Assembly: GCF_016741875.1 (NCBI RefSeq) | Contig: NZ_JAERRF010000017.1 | Location: 62,001-126,000 of the forward strand | Length of the DNA stretch: 64,000 bases | DNA from: Streptomyces coffeae | Lineage (GTDB): Bacteria > Actinomycetota > Actinomycetes > Streptomycetales > Streptomycetaceae | Reading direction: 5' to 3' | Shown here: piece after piece, positions 7,678-16,055 of the stretch | How the letters are laid out: each line of letters starts with the position of its first letter | Position numbering within the stretch: position 1 is the first letter of the stretch | Notes under the pieces: generated by a model | Database searches by the model: none | Seen by the model: the letters and a program-made list of their open reading frames with translations, nothing else | Told to the model about the DNA's origin: nothing | Position numbers and translations under genes: made by a program

Positions 7678-7967
7678 TGACAGGCAACGAACACGGCCCC
7701 CCGGCCGTAGTTGCGCTCCCTCCGCTGCACGACGACCGCCTGTACTCGGCGGAGGAGGTCAGCCAGTACACGGGGGCGAAGCCTCAGTGGCTGAAAAGGG
7801 CGCTGCGTAGCCAGATGATCCCGGGCGGTTACCTCGGGCGGAACCCGGTCTGGACCGCCCAGCACATCCGCGACCTGATCGCGCAGACCCACGAGCCGCA
7901 GAAGCGACCAAGCAGGGGCGGCGGGAACGGCCGCCAACGGCGTGGCCGACGCCTGGCCAACACCTGA
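7677..7967 (+). CDS. Small DNA-binding protein, MerR/excisionase-like HTH
   Basis: This 96-residue protein contains RLYSAEEVSQYTGAKPQWLK and then GYLGRNPVWTAQHIRDLIAQ, the winged-helix layout of helix-turn-helix 17/excisionase-like proteins. The C terminus is strongly basic. The ATG overlaps the preceding stop (GTGATGA); a GTG three bases earlier would add one residue, and GGAGG precedes both. It could regulate early genes or act as excisionase; neither is shown. Confidence 0.7.
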   Translation: MTGNEHGPPAVVALPPLHDDRLYSAEEVSQYTGAKPQWLKRALRSQMIPGGYLGRNPVWTAQHIRDLIAQTHEPQKRPSRGGGNGRQRRGRRLANT

Positions 7968-8059
7968 TCAACACATGAGGGCCCGCCCCGCAACGACCAA
8001 GCCCGGGACGGACCCGACACGGCTTCACCTCACAACCTGATCAAGAAGGAGGCTCCACC

Positions 8060-8434
8060 GTGAGCACATCTTCGCAGACCCAGCCCGATGAGAAGCGCGC
8101 CGCCTACGTGGCCGGACTCCGGGCCTTGGCGGACTTCATGGAGGCCACACCCTCCTTGCCGGTCCCGTCGATCGACCAGCGGTTCCTGCTGCCGCTGCAC
8201 ACGAACGCGGCCGTGGAGGCGTTCGCCGCTGAGCACGGCCTGACCGTGGTCTACAGCGCGGAGGGCAACGCCAGCGCGGACCTGGTATTCGGGCCGATGC
8301 GGTACCACGCGTACGGCTACGTCGACTTCATCGAGCACTGCGACCGGACTGACGAGCGCAGCGCCCGGGCGTGGGCGGAGCGGAAGGGCATGGAGATCCG
8401 GCCCGTCGAGTCCACTGCCGCGGTGTCGGCGTGA
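8060..8434 (+). CDS. Hypothetical early phage protein
   Basis: The 124-residue acidic protein has no recognised domain; its N-terminal segment YVAGLRALADFMEATPSLPV looks helical. The GTG start follows an excellent AAGGAGG at a spacing of 8, and the stop overlaps the next start (GTGA). It resembles small proteins common in Streptomyces phages and integrative elements, with no known function. Confidence 0.75.
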   Translation: MSTSSQTQPDEKRAAYVAGLRALADFMEATPSLPVPSIDQRFLLPLHTNAAVEAFAAEHGLTVVYSAEGNASADLVFGPMRYHAYGYVDFIEHCDRTDERSARAWAERKGMEIRPVESTAAVSA

Positions 8435-8910
8435 GCGCGGCGGCGCGGGTGCGGGCCGCACGGAACACGATCGTTGCCGCGTGGGAGTGCGGCCGGTCGG
8501 CGCTGGGTGATCCGGCGACGGAGGCGGCTCAGGCGCTGGAGGACCGGGGGCTGTTGCAGTCGCCCGAGACGGCGGCCGCGTTGAAGCGGCTGCGGAGCAA
8601 GGTCGCCGAGCTGGAGCAGGTGGAGACCGCGCTCCGCGCTCTCCTCCCGACGGAGCCTCGGCGCGAGCGCGGCTTGCCGAACGACCTGTCCCACGAGGCC
8701 GGGTGGTACGGGGCCATGGAGATGGTCGCCGAGGTGCTCGGCGTGAGCTTGCCGTACGTCATGCCGCTCGATGACGAGCCGGTGCCGTACGTGCCGACGG
8801 AGCGCGCGGAGGCCGAGCTGCTGCCCTCGGCGGCCGTTACTTCGGCGGCAATGGCCGCTGTGGCGAAGCTGCGCCGGACGCTTGCGCTCCCGGGTGGTGA
8901 GCGGCCGTGA
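8431..8910 (+). CDS. Hypothetical early phage protein
   Basis: A 159-residue, mostly helical protein whose middle (AALKRLRSKVAELEQVETAL) is probably a coiled coil. The GTG start overlaps the previous stop, and ATGA links it to the next gene. No function recognised. Confidence 0.7.
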   Translation: MSAAARVRAARNTIVAAWECGRSALGDPATEAAQALEDRGLLQSPETAAALKRLRSKVAELEQVETALRALLPTEPRRERGLPNDLSHEAGWYGAMEMVAEVLGVSLPYVMPLDDEPVPYVPTERAEAELLPSAAVTSAAMAAVAKLRRTLALPGGERP

Positions 8911-9086
8911 TGTTCCTCGCCCTCTTCACCGCCGGGTTCCTGGCCTGGCTGGCGATCTGCGCGGGCGTCAACGCCTGGACGCGCCCGCCCCGGCCCGAGC
9001 CGACCGACCCGTGCGCGGGCCTCCGCGTCTCCCTCTCCTCGGCCGCCGTCGCTGGCCGCGCTCTTCCCTCTGGAGACCACCGATGA
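8910..9086 (+). CDS. Small membrane protein
   Basis: This 58-residue protein begins MFLALFTAGFLAWLAICAGV, one N-terminal hydrophobic helix, followed by a Pro/Arg-rich tail. It is overlapped by its neighbours on both sides (ATGA and ATGA), which supports it as a translated operon member. Function unknown. Confidence 0.65.
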   Translation: MFLALFTAGFLAWLAICAGVNAWTRPPRPEPTDPCAGLRVSLSSAAVAGRALPSGDHR

Positions 9087-9454
9087 TCCGGATCCGCCGC
9101 GCCCTCGCGCGCCTCTTCCGCCCGGCCGTGACCCGCACGAGCCCCCTCTACTACCGCCGCCACCCGTCGGGGGGCGTGCTCGACCTGGAGCCGTACGTCA
9201 CGGACATGGTCGTGGACCTCATCGACAACCACCTCTACACCCTGCTGGAGATCGCCGACGAGCGCGGCACCGCCCGGCAATACGACGGGCACGCCCCGGA
9301 GTCGCTGGCCGTCGAGCAACTCGTCGAGCAGCTGGGCTACACGATCCGGCTCACGGACGCCCAGGCCGCGCGGCTGGCTCAGCAGATGCTGCCAGGCGAC
9401 CGCGCCGGGTGGCTGCCCGCGCAGCGTGCCGCCGATGGGGGTGTGGCCGCGTGA
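9083..9454 (+). CDS. Hypothetical early phage protein
   Basis: A 123-residue protein with a basic N terminus (MIRIRRALARLFRP) and an acidic helical middle (YVTDMVVDLIDNHLYTLLEI). Translationally coupled by overlaps on both sides. No domain recognised. Confidence 0.7.
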   Translation: MIRIRRALARLFRPAVTRTSPLYYRRHPSGGVLDLEPYVTDMVVDLIDNHLYTLLEIADERGTARQYDGHAPESLAVEQLVEQLGYTIRLTDAQAARLAQQMLPGDRAGWLPAQRAADGGVAA

Positions 9455-10281
9455 ACGTCTTCACCGTAGCGGCCGCCATCGCCGCCCTCGACGGAGCCGA
9501 CTGGCTCCCGCCCACCGCCCACTGGGAGATCGCCACCACCGACGGCGTGTGGGGTGCGCACGCCGAGATCAACGCTCAGTCGGAGGCGCAGGCATACCGG
9601 CTGATGGAGCCGCTCGCCGTGCTGCACGCCAGCAAGCTGGCCGACGACGGACGTTCGATCACCGTCGACTTCGCCCTCGACGAGGTGCCGTTTCGGTTCT
9701 GGTGGCTGCGCCCGGTCAAGCGGTATGTGGTGCCGGAGCAGTGCGCGACGTGCCCGACCAAGCTCGGTGCTCCGGGTGTCGCGTTCGTTCGGCTCGGCGC
9801 GGGCCGTGAGACTCCGGTGATCTGCGTGCCGTGCCGGGACCGGATGCACCGCCGGTGGACCGAGGGCGACGCCGCCCGTGACGGCGAGGTGCTGCGCGAG
9901 GCGGCAGCCGCCGTCCTCGCCCGGCCACACTGCGACGGGTGCGCCCCGGGCAGAGAGGGCGCGGCCGAGCAGCTGTTCGCCATGGCCGACAAGGCCGAGC
10001 CCGCCGGGGAGACGACCGGCCAGCCCGCCGAGCTGACGGTCTACCGGGCGTCGCACGAGTCCATCACCTTCGGCCACTACGTCACCCGCGAGGCCGCCCG
10101 CGAGCACTGCGAGACGCTCGTCCGTCGCGAGGACCCCAACGCCGAGATCGCCTGGACCGACGAGGACGACGGCGTCCAGGACCTGACCCTCCACGTCAAC
10201 GGCGAGTTCCAGGACTGGTCTGGCTACGTCGTGACCGCGCTCACCGTCGCCGCCGCGTACGACGAGGAGGCCGACGAGTGA
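9451..10281 (+). CDS. Hypothetical protein with cysteine-rich, zinc-finger-like segment
   Basis: The 276-residue protein has two CxxC pairs in its middle (EQCATCPT and ICVPCRD, about residues 96-131), spaced as in a zinc ribbon, and a later HCDGC. The C-terminal third is acidic. The GTG start overlaps the previous stop. Nucleic-acid or protein binding is likely, but no family was identified. Confidence 0.7.
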   Translation: MNVFTVAAAIAALDGADWLPPTAHWEIATTDGVWGAHAEINAQSEAQAYRLMEPLAVLHASKLADDGRSITVDFALDEVPFRFWWLRPVKRYVVPEQCATCPTKLGAPGVAFVRLGAGRETPVICVPCRDRMHRRWTEGDAARDGEVLREAAAAVLARPHCDGCAPGREGAAEQLFAMADKAEPAGETTGQPAELTVYRASHESITFGHYVTREAAREHCETLVRREDPNAEIAWTDEDDGVQDLTLHVNGEFQDWSGYVVTALTVAAAYDEEADE

Positions 10282-10448
10282 AGCGCCGTGACTCCTTCTC
10301 CGACAGCGGCTTCTGGCGCCCCGCCGACCGCACCGGTCGCGCCCCCAGCATCGGCACCGCCCGGGACCGGGCCCTCTTCGACCACCAGCCCCGCAGGCGC
10401 GGCCTCATCACCCGCCTCACCAACAAGATCGCTGGAGGGCGCGGGTGA
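10278..10448 (+). CDS. Small basic hypothetical protein
   Basis: A 56-residue basic protein with GTGA overlaps on both sides, which supports real translation. It ends RRGLITRLTNKIAGGRG. No family recognised. Confidence 0.6.
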   Translation: MKRRDSFSDSGFWRPADRTGRAPSIGTARDRALFDHQPRRRGLITRLTNKIAGGRG

Positions 10449-11269
10449 CCAGTCCCAAGCACGCCCGGGACACCGAGCGGGGCCGCTACTACAGCGACCC
10501 CGCCGGGGGACCCGACCTCGTCTCCGTCACCAACGTCATCGACACCGCCGTGAACAAGTCCCACGCCCTCATCCCATGGGGCGTGAAGCTCACAGTCGAG
10601 TACACCTTCAACAACTGGGCTGCGATCGGCCGCCGCATGCTCGCCGAGCGCGTCGCCCTCACAAAGGAACTCAAGGCGATCCACCGTGAGGCCAAGGAAC
10701 GGGCCGCCGACCTCGGCGACCGGGTCCACGCCGCTGCGGAGGCCCGGGTCCTCGGCGCCCCGATCGCGGACGATCCGGAGGTACTGCCGTACGTCGCCCA
10801 GCTCGACGTGTGGCTCGCCTCATGGGGAGTGGACCTGGCCGAGCACGTCGAGGCCACCGAGATCACCTGTCTCCACCGGCGCCTCGGCTACGCCGGGACC
10901 GCGGACCTGCTGATCTGGCTGCCCACCGGGCCCGGCGGGCGCATGGAGTTGTGGCTGATCGACTACAAGTCGAGTGCCACCCGCCCGGCCAAGAGCGTCT
11001 ACCCGGAGAACACACTCCAGCTCGCCGCGCTGCGCTACTGCGAGACCGTTCTCCTCCCTGACGACACCGACGCCCCAATGCCCCGCATTGAACGGACCGG
11101 TGTCCTCAACCTTCGCGCCAAGAGCCACGCCCTGGTGCCGATGCCCGCCGGCCGTGACGCGCACCGCGCGTTCCGCGGCGCGCTGGAGACCACCCGCTGG
11201 CTGCATGCCGCTCCCTCCTCGTACCCCGCGCTCGCCGCCCCCGCGCGCCCGATCCGAAAGGCAGCCTGA
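10445..11269 (+). CDS. PD-(D/E)XK nuclease, RecB/Cas4-like
   Basis: This 274-residue protein carries the catalytic signature of the PD-(D/E)XK fold. GDRVH lies near residue 91, an acidic strand near 136, GTADLLIW with Asp154, and LIDYKSS with Asp173 and Lys175. It is probably a phage recombination exonuclease acting with the neighbouring DnaQ-like and RuvC-like proteins in early DNA metabolism. No helicase motifs are present. Start GTG overlaps the previous stop. Confidence 0.85.
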   Translation: MTSPKHARDTERGRYYSDPAGGPDLVSVTNVIDTAVNKSHALIPWGVKLTVEYTFNNWAAIGRRMLAERVALTKELKAIHREAKERAADLGDRVHAAAEARVLGAPIADDPEVLPYVAQLDVWLASWGVDLAEHVEATEITCLHRRLGYAGTADLLIWLPTGPGGRMELWLIDYKSSATRPAKSVYPENTLQLAALRYCETVLLPDDTDAPMPRIERTGVLNLRAKSHALVPMPAGRDAHRAFRGALETTRWLHAAPSSYPALAAPARPIRKAA

Positions 11270-11271
11270 CC

Positions 11272-12297
11272 ATGGGCTCCCGACTCCTCAACATTCAACG
11301 CCGGACCGCCGAACACGGCCGCCTGCGCACCGGCTACACCCAAGGCAACCGGCCCGTCCGCTCCGCGACCTGGGTCATCACCTCCCACGCCGAGGAGCAC
11401 GTCCGGCGCGCCGCCGATCTGTGGGGCGGTGAGCCGGAGCAGTGGACGCCGCTGAACTCCAGCATCAGCCAGTGGCGGGTCATCACCAAGGCCCCGGCGA
11501 TCGAGGCCCTGATCACCCCCGGTGACCCGCTGAACCAGTACAACGAGATGTGGTCCAAGGGGGGATGCCAGCGCCGTTGCGACGGTGAGACCGAGCTGCT
11601 GACCCGCCAGCCGTGCATCTGCGCGGCCCGGTTCGGCGAGGACTGGCACCACCAGAAGAAGGGCACCGTCTGCTCTGCCACCTCCCGATTGAACGTGATG
11701 CTCCCGGACCTGTCCGGCATGGGCATGTGGCGGGCCGAAACCCACAGCTTCTACGCCGCCTCGGAGTGGGGCGGCATGGTGGACATGGTCCTCGCCGGGA
11801 CACGCGGCGACGGGTTCGTGCCCGTGACGTTGCGAATCGAGCCGCGACAGCGCGTCGCGAACGGCGAGACGAAGAAGTTCCCTGTCGTCGTGGTCGAGCT
11901 TCGGGGCGTGACCCCGAGGCAGGCGCTGGCCGGGCCGATGACGGCCGCGGTCGCCCTTGACCCTGCGGGTGGCGGTCAAGCCGTGGCCGCGATCGAGGCC
12001 CCGAAGGGCCGGGACTGGATCGCCGATGCCAAGGGGGCGCTGACGTCCGATGACGTGCGCGACCTGTGGATGGAGGCTCAGGCCGCGGGCGCTGTGCACC
12101 ACAAGGGGACTGACCCGCTGTCGAAGCAGCTGATGGCGATCGCGGCGGAGAAGGATGCCGAGACCAGGGCCGAGGCGGAGCCGGGCCCGGATGCGGACGG
12201 CGCGTACGAGGCTGAGGTCATCGATGAGGAGCCGGGCGAGCGGCAGTCCACGCACTGGCCGGTGGCGGCCCAGCCTGGATCGGGGGCCCGCCGATGA
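11272..12297 (+). CDS. phiC31 gp3-like recombination directionality factor homologue
   Basis: The 341-residue protein opens MGSRLLNIQRRTAEHGRLRT and has WSKGGCQRRCDGETELL followed by a CxC metal-binding-like cluster. These hallmarks belong to the phiC31 gp3 family, which reverses serine integrases. The integrase here is a tyrosine enzyme, so the homologue may act in DNA metabolism instead. The family is also annotated as hydrolase or metal-binding protein. The C-terminal 60 residues are acidic and variable. It overlaps the downstream exonuclease gene by ATGA. Confidence 0.75.
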   Translation: MGSRLLNIQRRTAEHGRLRTGYTQGNRPVRSATWVITSHAEEHVRRAADLWGGEPEQWTPLNSSISQWRVITKAPAIEALITPGDPLNQYNEMWSKGGCQRRCDGETELLTRQPCICAARFGEDWHHQKKGTVCSATSRLNVMLPDLSGMGMWRAETHSFYAASEWGGMVDMVLAGTRGDGFVPVTLRIEPRQRVANGETKKFPVVVVELRGVTPRQALAGPMTAAVALDPAGGGQAVAAIEAPKGRDWIADAKGALTSDDVRDLWMEAQAAGAVHHKGTDPLSKQLMAIAAEKDAETRAEAEPGPDADGAYEAEVIDEEPGERQSTHWPVAAQPGSGARR

Positions 12298-13016
12298 GCT
12301 GGCACCTTGGCCGCCTGTGCGGCTACGACCTGGAGACCACCGGCCCCGACCCCGAGACCGCGCGCATCGTCACCGCGTGCGTCGTCCAGGTCGGCGGCAA
12401 CCATCCCGCCCAGACGGCGAACTGGCTGTCCGACGTGGACGGCGAGGAGATCCCCGCCGAGGCCGCGCACATCCACGGCATCACCACCGAGCGGGCCCGC
12501 GCCGAGGGAACCGACCTACGCGAGGTCGTCGAGACCCTGCTCGCCGCCCTGTCACAGGTGGTGCTGTCCTGCGTGCCGGTCGTAGCGATGAACGCCCGCT
12601 ACGACGTGACCGTGCTGGACCGCGAGGCCCGCCGATACGGCATGACCCCGCTGACCGAACGCGTCGGCGGCGACCTGCGGGTGGTCGATCCGTACGTGAT
12701 CGACAAGCAGGTCGCCCGCTACCGCAAGGGGCGGCGGACGCTCACCCATCTATGCCAGCACTACCAGGTACGGCTGGACGGCGCGCACTCGGCCGACGCG
12801 GATGCTATCGCTGCCTGCCGGGTCGCGTGGAGGCAGGGAACGCAGTACGAGCGGCTGGCCGCTATGACGCTCGATGAGCTGCATACCGCGCAGATCGGAT
12901 GGGCCGCCGAGCAAGCCGCCTCGCTCCAAGAGCACCTGCGCAAGAGCGACCCGGAAGCGTACTGCGCGCCGGAGTGGCCACTCATCCCGCACCAGGCGAA
13001 GGCGGGTGACCGCTGA
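12294..13016 (+). CDS. DnaQ-like 3'-5' exonuclease (DEDDh)
   Basis: The 240-residue protein carries the DEDDh exonuclease motifs: motif I YDLETTG (Asp12, Glu14), motif II MNARYD (Asp104) and motif III HSADADA (His165, Asp170). AHIHGIT is a conserved epsilon-subunit feature. No polymerase domain is attached. It probably degrades or proofreads DNA ends during phage replication and recombination, next to the PD-(D/E)XK nuclease gene. Confidence 0.9.
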   Translation: MSWHLGRLCGYDLETTGPDPETARIVTACVVQVGGNHPAQTANWLSDVDGEEIPAEAAHIHGITTERARAEGTDLREVVETLLAALSQVVLSCVPVVAMNARYDVTVLDREARRYGMTPLTERVGGDLRVVDPYVIDKQVARYRKGRRTLTHLCQHYQVRLDGAHSADADAIAACRVAWRQGTQYERLAAMTLDELHTAQIGWAAEQAASLQEHLRKSDPEAYCAPEWPLIPHQAKAGDR

Positions 13017-13339
13017 TGTGGTTCCGCACCCGCTGCCTCCGCGAGGAGAACGCCGACCTCCGCGCCCGGCTCCACCGCGTGCGCGAGCGCGCCCAGACCG
13101 CCGAGCGCGCCGTCGAGACCGCGCACCAGCAGCTGAAGGAGAAGGACGCCGAGATCGCCCGCGCTGTAGCCGCCGGCCGCGCCGACCTCCTGCGCGAGCT
13201 GGAGCTGTGCAAGCGAGCCCGCCGCGACCTCGCCGGACAGCTGGCCACGGTGCAGGCGTCCAACGACTTCATGTGCCGCGAGGCCGTGGACCGCGCCGGG
13301 AACCTCGCGATCCCGAAGCCCGGCGAGGTGACGGCATGA
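13016..13339 (+). CDS. Coiled-coil hypothetical protein
   Basis: The 107-residue protein is almost entirely charged helix (ENADLRARLHRVRERAQTAE and onward to residue 85), a clear coiled coil. Overlaps on both sides fit the early operon. A role as an oligomerising partner of a neighbour is possible but unproven. Confidence 0.7.
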   Translation: MWFRTRCLREENADLRARLHRVRERAQTAERAVETAHQQLKEKDAEIARAVAAGRADLLRELELCKRARRDLAGQLATVQASNDFMCREAVDRAGNLAIPKPGEVTA

Positions 13340-13632
13340 GCAGCACGATCAACGGCCTCGCCGTGGCCGCGCTCGTGGTCACGGTCGCCGTCCTCGGCTG
13401 GGCGGTGGAGACCCGGCTCCGTTCCCTGTACGCCCTCCCGGCCGAGCCTCCCGCCGAGTTCCAGCCTCTGCCGCCCGGCACCGTCTGGCGAGCCTGCCAC
13501 GACGTGACGTGCGGCCACATGACCACCCGGTGGCTCCCACGCCCGGATGGCTCGTACCGGTGCGAGCACGCAGCCCGGCACCGCGGCGACGTCCACCTCA
13601 CCCACACCACCGAGGAGGGCCGCAGTGCCTGA
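13336..13632 (+). CDS. Small single-pass membrane protein
   Basis: The 98-residue protein begins with an N-terminal membrane helix (GLAVAALVVTVAVLGWAV), followed by about 75 polar residues with four Cys/His candidates (ACHDVTCGH and RCEHAARH) that could bind metal. ATGA overlap with the previous gene. Function unknown. Confidence 0.65.
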   Translation: MSSTINGLAVAALVVTVAVLGWAVETRLRSLYALPAEPPAEFQPLPPGTVWRACHDVTCGHMTTRWLPRPDGSYRCEHAARHRGDVHLTHTTEEGRSA

Positions 13633-13921
13633 ACTCACCGACGCCCAACTCGACCAGCTCATCAAGGACATCGGCCTCAAGCGGCCCCGCGGCGGCAGCC
13701 AGCGCAAGCCCATCGCGCACGGCACCTTCAAGGGCGCCAGGCAGCACCGGTACCGCCAGGAGCCCCTGTGCCCGCCGTGCCCCGAAGCGGAAAACGCCTA
13801 CCAGCGTGAGCAGTCCGCGGGGAAGCCCAGGAGGCCGAAGAAGGATCCCAAGGAGAAGGTGTACCTGACCGAGGAGGAGTGGCAGGCCCGGCAGGCTGCC
13901 CGGAAGGGCGGCTCCCAGTGA
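13625..13921 (+). CDS. Basic hypothetical protein with CxxC
   Basis: The 98-residue protein has GTFKGARQHRYRQEPLCPPC near the middle, a His/Cys arrangement that could coordinate zinc, in a Lys/Arg-rich context. The GTG start overlaps the previous gene by 8 bases and the stop overlaps the RuvC-like gene. Probably nucleic-acid binding; family not identified. Confidence 0.65.
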   Translation: MPELTDAQLDQLIKDIGLKRPRGGSQRKPIAHGTFKGARQHRYRQEPLCPPCPEAENAYQREQSAGKPRRPKKDPKEKVYLTEEEWQARQAARKGGSQ

Positions 13922-14559
13922 CCGCCCCGACCCTCTTCGACTCCGCGCCCGCGCGCCCCGTCCCGGCTCCGGCCGGGGCGGGCCCCGCCCCTCTGGTGAT
14001 CGCCCTTGACATCGCACTCGGCACCACCGGCGTCGCAGGCACCGGCTGGACCGACACCATCCGCACCGGCACCCGCCGCGCCGAGGAACGCCTCAACCAC
14101 ATCGTCAAGACCGCCGCATCCTTCTACCGGAACGCCGACTACGTGGCCATCGAAGGCCCGTCGTACGGCAGCGCCCTCCAGAACGGGCACGACGAGATGG
14201 CCGCTGCCCGCTGGATGGTCCGCCACGACCTGTGGAAGCGCGGCATCCCGTACGCCATCATCCCGCCGGACAACCGCACCATCTACGCCACCGGCAAAGC
14301 CCGGCACAAGCACCTCGAGACCGGCCGCAAGCTCACCTCCCCCGAAGTCAAGGGGCTGGTCCGCACCGCCGTGCAGGAGCGGTACGGCATCCCGTGCGAG
14401 GGGCCCGGCCGGTACGACCAGGCCGACGCGTACGTGATCCTCTCGATGCTCCTGGACCACCTCGGCCACGCGCTGGCCGAAGTGCCGCCCACTCACTCGC
14501 GTGCGCTCGCCGGGTGCCAGTGGCCCGACCTCGGGGCACCGTGCGGCGGTGATGCCTGA
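13918..14559 (+). CDS. RuvC-like Holliday-junction resolvase
   Basis: The 213-residue protein has the RNase H/RuvC fold signature: Asp31 in ALDIALGTTG, Glu79 in VAIEGPSYG, and the paired aspartates Asp167 and Asp170 in RYDQADAY. These are the four metal-binding residues of the nuclease superfamily. In phages such enzymes resolve branched intermediates before packaging. The start is GTG, overlapping the previous gene. Confidence 0.85.
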   Translation: MTAPTLFDSAPARPVPAPAGAGPAPLVIALDIALGTTGVAGTGWTDTIRTGTRRAEERLNHIVKTAASFYRNADYVAIEGPSYGSALQNGHDEMAAARWMVRHDLWKRGIPYAIIPPDNRTIYATGKARHKHLETGRKLTSPEVKGLVRTAVQERYGIPCEGPGRYDQADAYVILSMLLDHLGHALAEVPPTHSRALAGCQWPDLGAPCGGDA

Positions 14560-15005
14560 TGCCAGTCAAGGGAGATCGAGCCCCCGTTCTGGAACGCATC
14601 CGCAACCGCAGCCGCCAGGAAGGCGAATGCCTCGTCTGGACAGGCAAGCGCGACCGATGGGGATACGGCCGATTCCATGACATGAACCAGGGGCGCTTCG
14701 TACCAGCCCACCGAGCTGCCTACGAGGCCACGGTCGGCCCCATCCCCCAGGGCATGCAGCTCGACCACCTGTGCCACAACCGGGCCTGTGTGAACCCTGC
14801 CCACCTGGAACCGGTCACGCCCTTCGAGAACTCAGCTCGTGCCCGTGAGCGGCGGTCCGCCTACGACCCCCGGACGCACTGCGTGAACGGCCACGAATTC
14901 ACGTCGGCCAACACATACATGGCTGGCAATTACCGGGTGTGTCGTGCCTGCAACCGGGCCGCGCAAGCCCGGCGCCGGGCAAAGAAGGAAGGAGCGGCCC
15001 CGTGA
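14559..15005 (+). CDS. HNH endonuclease
   Basis: The 148-residue protein has an HNH_3-type core, LDHLCHNRACVNPAHLEPVT (His70, Cys72, Cys77, His82), followed by a second zinc knuckle (HCVNGHEF with CRACNRAAQARRR). This is the layout of free-standing phage homing-type HNH enzymes. It overlaps its neighbours, so it is either well integrated into the operon or domesticated. Not next to the terminase, so probably not a packaging HNH. Confidence 0.85.
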   Translation: MPVKGDRAPVLERIRNRSRQEGECLVWTGKRDRWGYGRFHDMNQGRFVPAHRAAYEATVGPIPQGMQLDHLCHNRACVNPAHLEPVTPFENSARARERRSAYDPRTHCVNGHEFTSANTYMAGNYRVCRACNRAAQARRRAKKEGAAP

Positions 15006-15442
15006 AGATCCGCGCCGACATCGCCGAACTCCTCCACGCCGGACACCGGGACAACGCCATCGCCAAGCAGCTCGGCGCCTGCCCCAAGACCATCGCCCGC
15101 GCCCGCGCCGCCCTCGGCCTGCCGCAGAACCCGCCCGGCCGCCCGGTCTACAACACGCTCGAAGCCGCCTGGCACGCCCACACCGAGCCCGCCGACAGCG
15201 GCCACCTGCTGTGGACCGGGACCGTGAACAGCGGCGTCCCCGTCATCCGCTACAAGGGCCAACGCCACAGCGCCTACCTCATCGCCTACCGCATCGGGCA
15301 CAGCCGCGACCCCAAGGGCCGGTGCCGGCCGGACTGCGGGCGCCCCGGCTGCGTGGCTCCAAGCCACGTAGACGACGGCCCGGGCCGCGCCCGGACCCGC
15401 GCCTTGCTGGCCGCCATCTTCGGCGAGGAGAGCGCATCATGA
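15002..15442 (+). CDS. HTH protein with degenerate HNH-like zinc motif
   Basis: The 146-residue protein starts with a helix-turn-helix (DNAIAKQLGACPKTIARARA, residues 18-37). It ends with CRPDCGRPGCVAPSHV, which parallels the HNH motif of the preceding gene but lacks the catalytic histidine. It is probably a DNA-binding relative of HNH homing enzymes that has lost activity. GTG start overlaps the previous stop. Confidence 0.65.
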   Translation: MKIRADIAELLHAGHRDNAIAKQLGACPKTIARARAALGLPQNPPGRPVYNTLEAAWHAHTEPADSGHLLWTGTVNSGVPVIRYKGQRHSAYLIAYRIGHSRDPKGRCRPDCGRPGCVAPSHVDDGPGRARTRALLAAIFGEESAS

Positions 15443-15732
15443 TCTTCGCCTTCCTCCCGGACGATGACCGCTGGCAGATGCACGGAGCGTGCGCGGGTGA
15501 GGACCCCGAGCTCTTCTTCCCCGTCGGCAACAACGCCGCCGCTCGCGAACAGGCCGACGAGGCCAAGGCCGTCTGCTACCGCTGCCCGGTCATGGAGATC
15601 TGCGGGCAGTGGGCCCTCGAGCACCGCATCGAGAGCGGCGTATGGGGCGCGCTGACCGAGGACGACCGGCGCGCCATCCTCCGCAGACGCGGGCGCGGCA
15701 CCGGCCGTGGCCGGAAGGCGAGGGCGCTGTGA
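15439..15732 (+). CDS. WhiB-family iron-sulfur regulator, phage copy
   Basis: The 97-residue protein has the four cysteines of WhiB proteins (Cys18, Cys46, Cys49, Cys55; CYRCPVMEIC), the GVWGAL turn at residues 67-72 and a basic C terminus. Host WhiB proteins bind a [4Fe-4S] cluster and region 4 of the principal sigma factor. Phage copies can interfere with host WhiB-controlled septation or redirect transcription. It sits mid-operon, overlapped on both sides. Confidence 0.93.
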   Translation: MIFAFLPDDDRWQMHGACAGEDPELFFPVGNNAAAREQADEAKAVCYRCPVMEICGQWALEHRIESGVWGALTEDDRRAILRRRGRGTGRGRKARAL

Positions 15733-16055
15733 CCGGCCGGGCCCGGCTCGAGGCCGCGCTCCCCGAGTGCCGCCACTGGGATGGCTCGGCTCGCCGCTAC
15801 TGCCGCGCGGTCCGCGACGTGCACCGGTACGTCATCGGTCACCGCTGCCCGCTCCACACCCCCGCCGCCATGGCCGGACGCCTGGAGCCCCAACCAGGCC
15901 CCGGGCTCCCGGCCGCCGCCTGGACCACGCTCAGCCCGCTCTCCGCGTCCCGCGTCGCCGACGAGCGCGCCATCGCATCCGGCAAACGCCGCTCCCACCA
16001 GCACGCGTACCACGCCGCTCAGTCCGCGGTCGCCACCAGGAAGGACACCACCTGA
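15729..16055 (+). CDS. Hypothetical early phage protein
   Basis: The 108-residue basic protein includes CRHWDGSARRYCRAVRDVHR and a later CPLH, so metal binding is possible. GTGA overlap with whiB and TGATG overlap with the next gene. No known family. Confidence 0.6.
   Translation: MTGRARLEAALPECRHWDGSARRYCRAVRDVHRYVIGHRCPLHTPAAMAGRLEPQPGPGLPAAAWTTLSPLSASRVADERAIASGKRRSHQHAYHAAQSAVATRKDTT

Noticed and set aside
11035..12255. A 406-codon minus-strand frame
   Set aside because: It is antisense to the nuclease and gp3-like genes, with no domain or ribosome-binding site; an artefact of high GC.
14559..15005. HNH gene as packaging endonuclease
   Set aside because: Packaging HNH genes lie next to the terminase; this one is 17 kb away in the early operon.
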